The notes under the pieces are model-generated. The model did not search any database. It was given only the letters and a program-made list of their open reading frames with translations, and had not been told where the DNA came from. Both the position numbers and the translations under genes were made by a program. A DNA stretch of 10,675 bases from Cellvibrionales bacterium UBA5860 (GTDB taxonomy: Bacteria; Pseudomonadota; Gammaproteobacteria; Pseudomonadales; Porticoccaceae): the NCBI GenBank assembly GCA_002431545.1, contig DJFY01000125.1:11784-22458 (forward strand), written 5' to 3'. This document shows, one piece after another, positions 1-6,525 of this stretch (the first letter of the stretch is position 1; every line of letters begins with the position of its first letter).

Positions 1-55
1 GCACATCGCCCTGATCTTGGGTAACACAGTACCGTGTCGAGTAGCGCCTCGTCAG

Positions 56-1435
56 TTAACGAATCACGATATAAAACGAAGTACGATCGCGCGATACATG
101 TAGCAACACGGAAGCTTGACTGAGCTCCAGAGCTGCTCGAAACGAATCGATATCTCCTACCCGCCGCCTGTTGGCGCCAATTATGATGTCGCCTGGACGC
201 AGACCGGCGTAAGCGGCCGCGGAATTGGGAGACAGCGCGACCACATTCACACCCGCGCCATCCGGATGGCTTTCAAAGCTCACGCCTTTGAGAAGCGGAT
301 GCAATTCGCTTTGGAAAGCAGCAATGCCCTGAGGTTCGCCTACCTCTACAGTAATCTTACGAATTTTTTTCTTGCGCAGCACGGTCAGAGAAACTTTTTC
401 GCCAACCGGTTTGACGCCAATTTCACTGCGTAACTGGCCTGTAGTTTGGGTCGATTGCCCGTCGACTTCGAGGACAATATCCCCGGGCTTGATACCCGAC
501 TCATCGGCGGGCGAGCCATCCGCGACGTCCGTTATCAGTACACCCAAGACGCCGTTCTCAAGCTCAAAGGCGCGTCGTAGTTCCGGGGTGATATCCTGTA
601 TGCCGATGCCTAACTGACCCCGCTTAACTTTACCGTGCTCGAGAATCTGCTCCATGCTGGCGCGAGCCATATTGACAGGAATCGCGAAACCGATGCCCAC
701 GTTGCCGCCGGCAGGCGCGATGATCGCGGTATTAATCCCTACCAGCTCGCCTTTCAGATTGACCAGCGCGCCGCCTGAATTTCCAGGATTGATGGAGGCA
801 TCCGTCTGAATAAAATTCTCATAACCATCTATACCCAGGCCTGTGCGGCCAAGTGCGCTGACAACTCCCGTCGTCACCGTCTGCCCGAGGCCAAACGGGT
901 TGCCTATCGCGACCACGAAATCGCCGACCTCCAATTCATTTGAATCGGCCAAGGCCACTTCGGCAAGATTATCCTCGTCGATTCTAAGTATCGCGATATC
1001 GAGCTCCGGATCAGAACCAATCATTTCAGCCCGATAACTGCGGCCGTCGATAAGCGATACCTGCACCTCGTCCGCACCCTTTACAACATGATAATTCGTC
1101 ATGACGACACCCCGGCCAGCATCAACAATGACACCGGAACCGGCGCTCTGCTGTCTTTTTTTCGGGCGCTGTCGCTCCATCTGCCGCGGATCCGGCAGGT
1201 TAAAAAAATGCCGGAAAAACGGGTCATTCAGCAAGGGGTTGTAACTATACTGCTGAGTCGAGAATGTAGAAATATTCACCACAGCCGGGTTAACGCGTTT
1301 CAGCATAGGGGCCAAGGAAGGCAAGGCCTTGCCGTCACCATCGTACGCTGGCAGGGCCGCATGTAAGCCCGGACCCTGCAGGAGCGTCATGAACGTGACG
1401 AAGACAAAAGCTCTAATCCTGTTACCCTTTCTCAT
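56..1435 (-). CDS. degQ: Periplasmic DegQ/MucD-like serine endoprotease (HtrA/Do family)
   Basis: This is an ATP-independent serine protease and chaperone that degrades or refolds misfolded envelope proteins in the periplasm. The 459-residue product starts with a Sec signal peptide (residues 1-26, likely cleaved after GLHA). The trypsin-like domain spans about 40-265 and carries the full triad: His116 in TNYHVV, Asp146 in ELDIAI and Ser220 in NPGNSGGAL. PDZ1 lies at about 275-365 and PDZ2 at about 380-455, each with a GxxPGDII-type stretch. The LA loop (about 60-97) is short and lacks the long Q-linker of DegP, and the length matches DegQ, so I favour DegQ/MucD over DegP; the symbol is the closest family name, not a proven orthologue. 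The start is supported by a GGAG sequence about 8 nt upstream. The gene diverges from the DUF1302 operon; what lies beyond its stop is outside the window. Confidence 0.95.
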   Translation of the reverse strand: MRKGNRIRAFVFVTFMTLLQGPGLHAALPAYDGDGKALPSLAPMLKRVNPAVVNISTFSTQQYSYNPLLNDPFFRHFFNLPDPRQMERQRPKKRQQSAGSGVIVDAGRGVVMTNYHVVKGADEVQVSLIDGRSYRAEMIGSDPELDIAILRIDEDNLAEVALADSNELEVGDFVVAIGNPFGLGQTVTTGVVSALGRTGLGIDGYENFIQTDASINPGNSGGALVNLKGELVGINTAIIAPAGGNVGIGFAIPVNMARASMEQILEHGKVKRGQLGIGIQDITPELRRAFELENGVLGVLITDVADGSPADESGIKPGDIVLEVDGQSTQTTGQLRSEIGVKPVGEKVSLTVLRKKKIRKITVEVGEPQGIAAFQSELHPLLKGVSFESHPDGAGVNVVALSPNSAAAYAGLRPGDIIIGANRRRVGDIDSFRAALELSQASVLLHVSRDRTSFYIVIR

Positions 1436-1464
1436 TAAAAACTCCGTTGCCAGATAAAATTGAG

Positions 1465-1478
1465 TTCACCCCGGTGAA
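1465..1478. promoter_or_regulatory. 14-bp palindrome upstream of the htrA-type gene
   Basis: TTCACC and GGTGAA form perfect 6-bp arms around a central CC, about 30 nt upstream of the protease start codon. The position and compactness suit an operator overlapping the promoter or early leader. There is no poly-T tract, so it is not an intrinsic terminator. No regulator gene is adjacent, so the binding protein is unknown; chance occurrence is possible. Confidence 0.3.
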
Positions 1479-1889
1479 GAAATCAAAACGCTTAAGTGCG
1501 TACTTCTGCGCGAGGTTTATTCAAGCCATCAACACCCAGGAATTCCCGAACGATCCTGATGGCGGTCAACGGCGTTATCAGTCGCTCAGGTAAACGCGCT
1601 ACATTACACACCTTCTGTATCGTTCGGAAAACCAGCTCGAAAAACCAGTTCGTAAAAAGCGGCGCATAAACAAACTCTCGGCAATACGAACTGGGCGACA
1701 AAGTTAACCAAAAATCGTCACCGGCGAGTGCAGTCCCACCCGTCTTACCACGTCCTAAAAGACCGTAAAATACTTTTTCCAGATTTAAGGACACCTGTTT
1801 CGATTTCAAGTTCGATGAACCAACACCATTCCCATTAGCCGCAAATCGATCTGGCTTTGACCGCAGGACCTCGGCCGTCGAGCGGCATT

Positions 1890-1918
1890 TTGTTCATATA
1901 TAAATAATAATTTATACT
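1890..1918 (+). promoter_or_regulatory. Candidate sigma70 promoter for the DUF1302-DUF1329 operon
   Basis: A TTGTTC hexamer (1890-1895) lies 17 nt upstream of TATACT (1913-1918), which differs from the consensus -10 box by one base. The spacer is AT-rich and contains the inverted repeat at 1899-1916. Transcription would begin near 1925 and give a leader of about 165 nt before the ATG at 2090. The -35 match is weak beyond TTG, so this is a prediction only. Confidence 0.35.
1899..1916. repeat. AT-rich inverted repeat within the promoter spacer
   Basis: TATAAAT and ATTTATA form perfect 7-bp arms around a 4-nt AATA centre. The repeat fills the spacer and reaches into the -10 box of the candidate promoter, a position where a dimeric repressor would block transcription. 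AT-rich palindromes also arise by chance, so the regulatory reading is inference. Confidence 0.35.
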
Positions 1919-2089
1919 GCCTCACTGATTTCAGTTGCTCATCCTGATTAAGACGCCGGTGGACATTGCGGTAACGCGCCCGTTTTATTATCAGCAACCA
2001 TAAGAATCTAGCTTTACCTGTGCGCTCGGAACGCCGTGTCACGTACCACAGTACAGGTGAAATCGCTGTAGTCTGCATTTGGGGGAAAT

Positions 2090-3688
2090 ATGAGGTTCTA
2101 CCGGCGTAGTTTTTCGGTACTTGCCTACCTGTGTTTTACGTTACTTCTACCTCAAGCGCACGTACCTCAAGCGCACGCCAGTACATCGCTGGCCGAGTTC
2201 GAGCGAAAACTCGCTACCTTCGACCCCGCCGGTCGCCACTTTATTAAGCCGCTGGAGCGAAAGCTTCCCGGTCTGGCGCTTACCGGTTCGTTTAGTCACT
2301 GGTTCGATGCGCTTACTTCCGATAGCGATAGTATTGGTTTTCGCGATCGCGACTACCGTGTGCTTCAAGCACAGAGCCTCCTCGAACTTGCCGCCTCGTA
2401 CCGATTTTCACCCAACCTGGAACTCACCAGCATTAATCATCTGTTATACGATCTGGCCTACGACATAAACGCCGACAACGCACTGTACGCCGATGCCAGC
2501 GACACCAGGTTTCGCAGATACAATGAGACCAAGTACATTGCCAGAGAGTTTTACTTCGCCTACCGCACCACCAAGTTCGATGCCGTCCTCGGCAAGCAAC
2601 AAGTAGCATGGGGCAAGATGGACGGCCAGTTCATCGACGTTATCAACTCGATGGACCTGCGCGAATCGGTTCAACTGGAATCCAGTGACTATGAAAACCG
2701 CAGGCTGCCAATGTGGATGGCCAATATCACCTATTACTTTGACAATTTTTCTCTGAACGCGCTGTGGATTCCGGATTTCGAGGCTAATCTCAACCCCATA
2801 TACGGCGCACCCTGGTCATCTCCCCTGCTACCACCCGCAGATCAGATTGCGCGAGAAAATTCTGCCCTGCTCGCGGGCCGGAGCAACGCAGCCGGCGATC
2901 GCATACTGGCCACACATAAGCCAGCCTGGAATCGTTTTCGGGACCACCAGTTTGCACTCAGACTGGATGTTGCCAGCGGGGCTCTGACCTGGGGCTTGAT
3001 TTATTACTATGCCTGGGAGCGGGATCCCGTGCCTTTCGTCACCGGCCGATTTACCGACGCTAGCGGCGACCATTTAATTGTCGAACCCTCCCACGAGCGT
3101 CTGCATCACTTCGGAATTACTTCTGACTATGCCTGGGTCGCTTCTAATGTGCCTGTGATCGGCACCCTGCCCATCGTATTTCGTGCCGAAGCGTTATATA
3201 CACGCGATGCGCATTTCGTCGACTTTCTGCAGCAGGGCACGATCAGGGCCGGCGCCAGCGGGGACGCCATCAGCCAGCACGATACCGTCCGCGCCGCTCT
3301 GGCATTCGAATTCGCTTTTCCCGATAAAATCACGGTAATTTTTCAGCCTTCCTTTTACTACACTTTTGACTGGCGCGAAGGACTAGGCGCGGGTTTTGGT
3401 GGCGCCATCGGCGACGAATGGAATTTTATTCCCGTCTTTTTTATCGAGCGCCCGGTACGGCGTACACGCGACCGCTTAAAACTCAATGCGACGATCAGCC
3501 CCTACCTAAGCGGCCCCAATAAAAACTATCAGGGCACCAAGACAAAACTGGTTGCCACATATGAGTTCTCTCAATACATCAAGGGCAGCCTGATTTATAC
3601 CGACTACAGCGGCGGTGATCGAGATGATCTATTTGGCCAATATCACCTCTGGGACAATATCGGGATTGAAATTCTTTATGAGTTTTGA
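2090..3688 (+). CDS. DUF1302-family outer-membrane beta-barrel protein
   Basis: A 532-residue protein with a Sec signal peptide (about 1-30, cleavage after PQAHA) and a barrel-like body rich in alternating aromatic and polar residues. The diagnostic block LGKQQVAWGKMDGQFIDVIN (residues 167-186), followed by a DLRE-type stretch, matches my recollection of DUF1302 (PF06980). The C-terminus ends in ILYEF, with the terminal aromatic expected of BAM-assembled outer-membrane proteins. The family is usually near 600 residues, so this member is somewhat short but not visibly truncated. A strong GGGGGA ribosome binding site sits just before the ATG. The signal-peptide region contains a perfect 15-bp tandem duplication. 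The next gene encodes a DUF1329 protein, the usual partner. Substrate is unknown; a channel or transporter for hydrophobic compounds is inferred from family context only. Confidence 0.88.
   Translation: MRFYRRSFSVLAYLCFTLLLPQAHVPQAHASTSLAEFERKLATFDPAGRHFIKPLERKLPGLALTGSFSHWFDALTSDSDSIGFRDRDYRVLQAQSLLELAASYRFSPNLELTSINHLLYDLAYDINADNALYADASDTRFRRYNETKYIAREFYFAYRTTKFDAVLGKQQVAWGKMDGQFIDVINSMDLRESVQLESSDYENRRLPMWMANITYYFDNFSLNALWIPDFEANLNPIYGAPWSSPLLPPADQIARENSALLAGRSNAAGDRILATHKPAWNRFRDHQFALRLDVASGALTWGLIYYYAWERDPVPFVTGRFTDASGDHLIVEPSHERLHHFGITSDYAWVASNVPVIGTLPIVFRAEALYTRDAHFVDFLQQGTIRAGASGDAISQHDTVRAALAFEFAFPDKITVIFQPSFYYTFDWREGLGAGFGGAIGDEWNFIPVFFIERPVRRTRDRLKLNATISPYLSGPNKNYQGTKTKLVATYEFSQYIKGSLIYTDYSGGDRDDLFGQYHLWDNIGIEILYEF
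2148..2177 (+). repeat. Perfect 15-bp tandem duplication in the signal-peptide coding region
   Basis: TACCTCAAGCGCACG occurs twice head to tail (2148-2162 and 2163-2177). The unit is five codons long, so the frame is kept and the protein reads PQAHVPQAHA around the signal-peptidase site. One copy alone would give an ordinary LLLPQAHA cleavage region. Confidence 0.95.
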
Positions 3689-3737
3689 ATTTCGAACCCT
3701 AGTCAAGATTATTTATGGCGAAAGGCCGGGTAATGAT

Positions 3738-5078
3738 ATGAATCACGCTAAAATCTTTGTTACGGTGCCCCGGTTTTTTAGACGTTTCGCAGCCATTTTT
3801 ACCCTGGCAGCGTTGAACCATCAGTGTGTTATCGCGGATGAGACGGCCACGGGAAGCTGGCGTTTAATGACTGACCTGACAGCCTGGGAGCGACAGCGCA
3901 TCGATTTGCGCGATAGCACTCCCAGGGACAGCAACACCAGTTATCTTCCCGCAGAGGCATTCCCTTTCGAAGCGCCTTACACTGCCGAGGAGATGGGTTA
4001 CCGGCTTATGGACTTCAGTCACATGGCCCGTTGGTCCCATGTCATTGCAGATGCCTTCGGCATTATCACCAAAGCTGGTTATCTTACTCAGGGCGTCACC
4101 GTCGGCATGGTAGATCAGTTAAAAGAGCCCGGCGTGCAAGGCCATCTGTCGACAGCGCCCGGAGATATCCACTCCCGACAACTGTACTTTTACACCTATC
4201 CGCCAAAAAACTCGGGGCTTCAGGAAATTTGGGCGATGCGCCGGACAGATCTGGAAAACCCGACAAAAATCGATTATTTCGTGTACTCGCCCAACCTGCG
4301 GCGCGTGCGCCGGCAACCACCGCCGAGGCGCGAATCCCAGTTTCCCGACAGCGTGCAGTCATTCGACGATATCGCCGGGCGCGAGGCCTGGGAGTTTAAC
4401 TGGCGCTTGATTGGTGCGGATACGCTTTACGATACCGTGCGTTTTCCGACAACGCGAAAATCCATCACACTGGCAGAGCCCAACGGGAAATTTTATGAAA
4501 GCGATACGCAAACGCTCAGAATCATGGGCGAGCGCTATCCTTTCTACACGCAGGAAAAGGGCGTAAATACCTTCGTTGTGGTGGCTGAACCAAATCGACA
4601 ATGGCTACCCGACTACAAAATATCGAAGCTGATATATTGGGTCGATCAATATTATTTTTATCCGATACGGATAGAACAATACGACGAAAACGGTGAACTC
4701 AAAACCATCCAGGTACGCATGGCGCAGTTGGAAAACAGGCATCTGCCGGAAGGTCAGGGTTACGCCAACCGGATCACGGTGTACTACGATGTGCAGCAGG
4801 ACCTGATCAGCTACAGCCTCCACGACGCCCACATGGTGCATGACTGGCAAGCGGACGAAGGAGCGTTGTTTACTCCCGACTTCATGCGCCGCCGCTGGTT
4901 AAAATACCCCCTGCAAAGCCAATCTTTGATCGATAAACCAGAGGAGTTCTATCTCCGACCCCGTCTACTCGAAGGCCGCTTTCCACAGGAGCGCCCGCTA
5001 AGTATCAAAACCGCGGTGCGCAAACGAATCGCTGCCCAGGAAAAAGTCGGTCGTCTGGTATTCGACATCCCTGACTGA
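3738..5078 (+). CDS. DUF1329-family periplasmic protein
   Basis: The frame is open from further upstream, but I place the start at 3738: this ATG yields a proper Sec signal peptide (RFFRRFAAIFTLAALNHQCVI, cut after VIA at residue 33) and leaves a 49-nt gap after DUF1302, whereas earlier starts overlap the upstream gene and bury the signal. AAAGG lies about 12 nt upstream. The 446-residue product has hallmarks I associate with DUF1329 (PF07044): YSPNLRRVRRQPPPRR (183-198) and FDDIAGREAWEF (209-220). A Cys at residue 30 is not in a proper lipobox (NHQC), so a soluble or peripheral periplasmic protein is more likely than a lipoprotein. DUF1329 proteins are often described as LolA/LppX-like in fold, which would suit carrying a lipid-like ligand between membranes; that role here is inferred. 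Likely co-transcribed with the DUF1302 gene. Confidence 0.88.
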   Translation: MNHAKIFVTVPRFFRRFAAIFTLAALNHQCVIADETATGSWRLMTDLTAWERQRIDLRDSTPRDSNTSYLPAEAFPFEAPYTAEEMGYRLMDFSHMARWSHVIADAFGIITKAGYLTQGVTVGMVDQLKEPGVQGHLSTAPGDIHSRQLYFYTYPPKNSGLQEIWAMRRTDLENPTKIDYFVYSPNLRRVRRQPPPRRESQFPDSVQSFDDIAGREAWEFNWRLIGADTLYDTVRFPTTRKSITLAEPNGKFYESDTQTLRIMGERYPFYTQEKGVNTFVVVAEPNRQWLPDYKISKLIYWVDQYYFYPIRIEQYDENGELKTIQVRMAQLENRHLPEGQGYANRITVYYDVQQDLISYSLHDAHMVHDWQADEGALFTPDFMRRRWLKYPLQSQSLIDKPEEFYLRPRLLEGRFPQERPLSIKTAVRKRIAAQEKVGRLVFDIPD

Positions 5079-5179
5079 ACCGGCGCTAGAATCGAATCTG
5101 CGCCAACATTGTCGTTTGAGGCCGGAATTCGAGAAAATTTAGCGCCGATTAGCCGTGAAAGATCTCGGATTTACCGGGC
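5079..5179. other. Convergent gap with inverted repeats, possible weak bidirectional terminator
   Basis: Between the converging DUF1329 and crotonase genes lie CGGCGCTA (5081-5088) and its exact reverse complement TAGCGCCG (5140-5147), 51 nt apart. A tighter alternative pairs GGCGC (5082-5086) with GCGCC (5100-5104) around a 13-nt loop. Neither stem is followed by a clear T tract, so intrinsic termination is not well supported. Confidence 0.3.
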
Positions 5180-6055
5180 TCAGTCCTCAGGCGACTTGGC
5201 AAAACCAAGGGCTTTTTGCGTCGCCTCAGGCAGGCCCGTGGGATCCATCAGAAAGTCGTAGAGCTTTAACCAGTGGGTATGCGCCAGTTGGTGCAAGTGA
5301 AAAGCATTATCCATAGCGACCTTGCGGCCTCCGGCATCCTGACAGGCGTTGATCGCCTTTTTCGTAACCTTGAGGGCAAAACGCGATTTGGCGGCGATCT
5401 TGCGCGCCATCGCCATAGTGGCCTCCTCTAACTCGTCTCGAGGCACAATCTGGTTGACCATGCCCAGACGCAGGGCGTCCTCGGCACTGACTGCATCGGA
5501 TGTGAATAACATTTCCTTGGCTTTGCGGGCGCCGACATCCCAGAAATGGGTGAAGTACTCGATCCCGCAAACGCCAAAACTCACGGTAGGATCTGTGAAA
5601 CTGGCATCTTCAGTGGCAATAATCAGATCACAGGGCCAGGCCAGCATAAGACCGCCGGCGATACATTTGCCCTGAACTGCGGCGATAGTGGGCTTGGGAA
5701 TATTTCGCCAGCGTTCGCTGAATCCCTGATAGATTTCCTCTTCCCGACTCATCTGCGCTTCGGCACCCTCGCAGGTAAACCCGCACAATGGCCCGACCGT
5801 ATCGTAGTCGTACATATTTTCATACCAGTTTTTCTCGGCCAAATCGTGGCCAGAAGAAAAGTGCTTGCCGTTGGCGGCAAGAATAATGACACGTATGTCG
5901 TCATCATGTGCCGCCCTGTCAAACGCGTCATTGAGCTCGTACAGAAAGCGGGTATCCTGAGCATTCGCCGTTTCGGGCCGGTTGAGTACGATGCGGGCAA
6001 TGCCCTCTTCGGGTGTTTCGTAAATAATGTATTGCGCTTTCTCTGTTGCCTCCAT
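5180..6055 (-). CDS. Crotonase-fold enoyl-CoA hydratase/isomerase-family protein with altered active site
   Basis: A 291-residue cytoplasmic acyl-CoA enzyme of the crotonase superfamily. The first oxyanion-hole segment is GKHFSSGHDL (63-72), and the second is GKCIAGGLMLAWPCD (129-143). Aligned by eye with rat mitochondrial enoyl-CoA hydratase, the catalytic Glu144 position is Met137 and the Glu164 position is Thr157, so standard hydration chemistry is doubtful. Asp155, Glu166 and Asp173 lie nearby and could serve other chemistry, as in isomerase, hydrolase or dehalogenase members. A long loop at about 74-112 holds two cysteines and many acidic and aromatic residues. The C-terminal helical trimerisation region is present. 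AAGGGGG about 7 nt upstream supports the ATG. It is transcribed toward the DUF1329 gene and away from the RND operon. Automated tools will probably label it enoyl-CoA hydratase; the true reaction is unknown. Confidence 0.88.
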   Translation of the reverse strand: MEATEKAQYIIYETPEEGIARIVLNRPETANAQDTRFLYELNDAFDRAAHDDDIRVIILAANGKHFSSGHDLAEKNWYENMYDYDTVGPLCGFTCEGAEAQMSREEEIYQGFSERWRNIPKPTIAAVQGKCIAGGLMLAWPCDLIIATEDASFTDPTVSFGVCGIEYFTHFWDVGARKAKEMLFTSDAVSAEDALRLGMVNQIVPRDELEEATMAMARKIAAKSRFALKVTKKAINACQDAGGRKVAMDNAFHLHQLAHTHWLKLYDFLMDPTGLPEATQKALGFAKSPED

Positions 6056-6235
6056 CCGGAGCCCCCTTTTTCTAATCCCGTTAATAAATAGCCATCAGCA
6101 TAGATGTCGGCACTACGCCCGTCTAGTGGCGCGTATTCTAAAACGTAAGTTTCAGGCACCGAACTCCGACACACGCCTGCGCAATCATCAGGGCTTACTT
6201 ACGCCACCTTTACTGCGTGACGGGACAGGTACTGT

Positions 6236-6290
6236 TTGACGATTTTTATAAGGCTAGAAGTTATACCTGCAGGGAATATTTACCGGTATA
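6236..6290 (+). promoter_or_regulatory. Possible promoter and operator upstream of the RND operon
   Basis: TTGACG (6236-6241) matches five of six bases of the -35 consensus. GTTATA or TTATAC follows after 18-19 nt, which is longer than ideal. The inverted repeat TATACC (6262-6267)/GGTATA (6285-6290) overlaps the would-be -10 and start region, and TACCGGTA (6281-6288) is itself a perfect 8-bp palindrome. RND operons are often controlled by local repressors, but no regulator gene is in view. Confidence 0.25.
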
Positions 6291-6488
6291 CAGAGATCCT
6301 TCATCATGAGGTGAAGCCGTGTGTTTTCGTTTCGCCTTTACAAGAAATAAAGACGGGTATTTACTCTGACCAGCAGACAATTACCCCGACCATCGTTTTT
6401 CAGTTAGAATCTCCGCTGGCCGTGCAACTACCGATTCGAGCGGCTTTGCGTCGCGCTATAAAACGAAAACAGGCTGCCAGAAAATAAA

Positions 6489-6504
6489 GCCTTTATGTTA
6501 AGGC
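6489..6504 (+). repeat. Small hairpin just upstream of the RND adaptor start
   Basis: GCCTT (6489-6493) and AAGGC (6500-6504) form 5-bp arms around a 6-nt loop. There is no T tract, so it is not a standard terminator. It sequesters the only AAGG element near the adaptor start, which could affect translation; this is inference. Confidence 0.25.
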
Positions 6505-6525
6505 CCATACATAAATGCCGTGGCC

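Larger units (their letters stand above)
1436..2089. other. Divergent intergenic region without a convincing gene
   Basis: This 654-bp gap separates the minus-strand protease from the plus-strand DUF1302 operon. It holds the palindrome at 1465-1478, an AT-rich inverted repeat at 1899-1916, a sigma70-like promoter candidate at 1890-1918 and a long leader before the DUF1302 start. On the minus strand one frame stays open from 1893 to 1492 (about 133 codons) but has no ATG or GTG start, only a TTG at 1809 without a good ribosome binding site. I recognise no domain in its translation. It may be remnant coding sequence or chance. Confidence 0.6.
6056..6525. other. Divergent intergenic region between crotonase and RND operon
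   Basis: About 470 bp with no convincing gene. An 83-codon frame (6236-6487, plus) starts with TTG, has no clear ribosome binding site and no recognisable domain. Possible signals are TTGACG at 6236-6241 with a weak -10 around 6260-6266, the spaced inverted repeat TATACC/GGTATA (6262-6267 and 6285-6290), the small hairpin at 6489-6504, and for the crotonase gene a weak minus-strand promoter (TGTCGG at 6105-6110 read as CCGACA, with an AT-rich -10 near 6083-6088). Each is low confidence. Confidence 0.55.

Noticed and set aside
1..55. CGAG/CTCG mini-stem (38-41, 48-51) after the protease stop as a terminator
   Set aside because: Only 4 bp of stem and no T tract on the minus strand; too weak to call.
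2016..2058. ACCTGT/ACAGGT inverted repeat in the DUF1302 leader as a riboswitch or attenuator
   Set aside because: Six-bp arms separated by 31 nt with no supporting inner helices or known riboswitch core.
1806..2078. 90-codon minus-strand open frame whose stop overlaps the TTG start of the frame at 1492-1809
   Set aside because: The TTGA overlap looks like translational coupling, but the protein is basic and low in recognisable features, and the region holds promoter-like elements and the DUF1302 leader.
5546..6091. 181-codon plus-strand open frame over the crotonase gene
   Set aside because: Antisense to the crotonase, whose oxyanion-hole motifs show the true frame.
6236..6487. 83-codon plus-strand open frame in the crotonase-RND gap
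   Set aside because: TTG start, no clear ribosome binding site, no recognisable domain, and promoter-like sequence overlaps its start.
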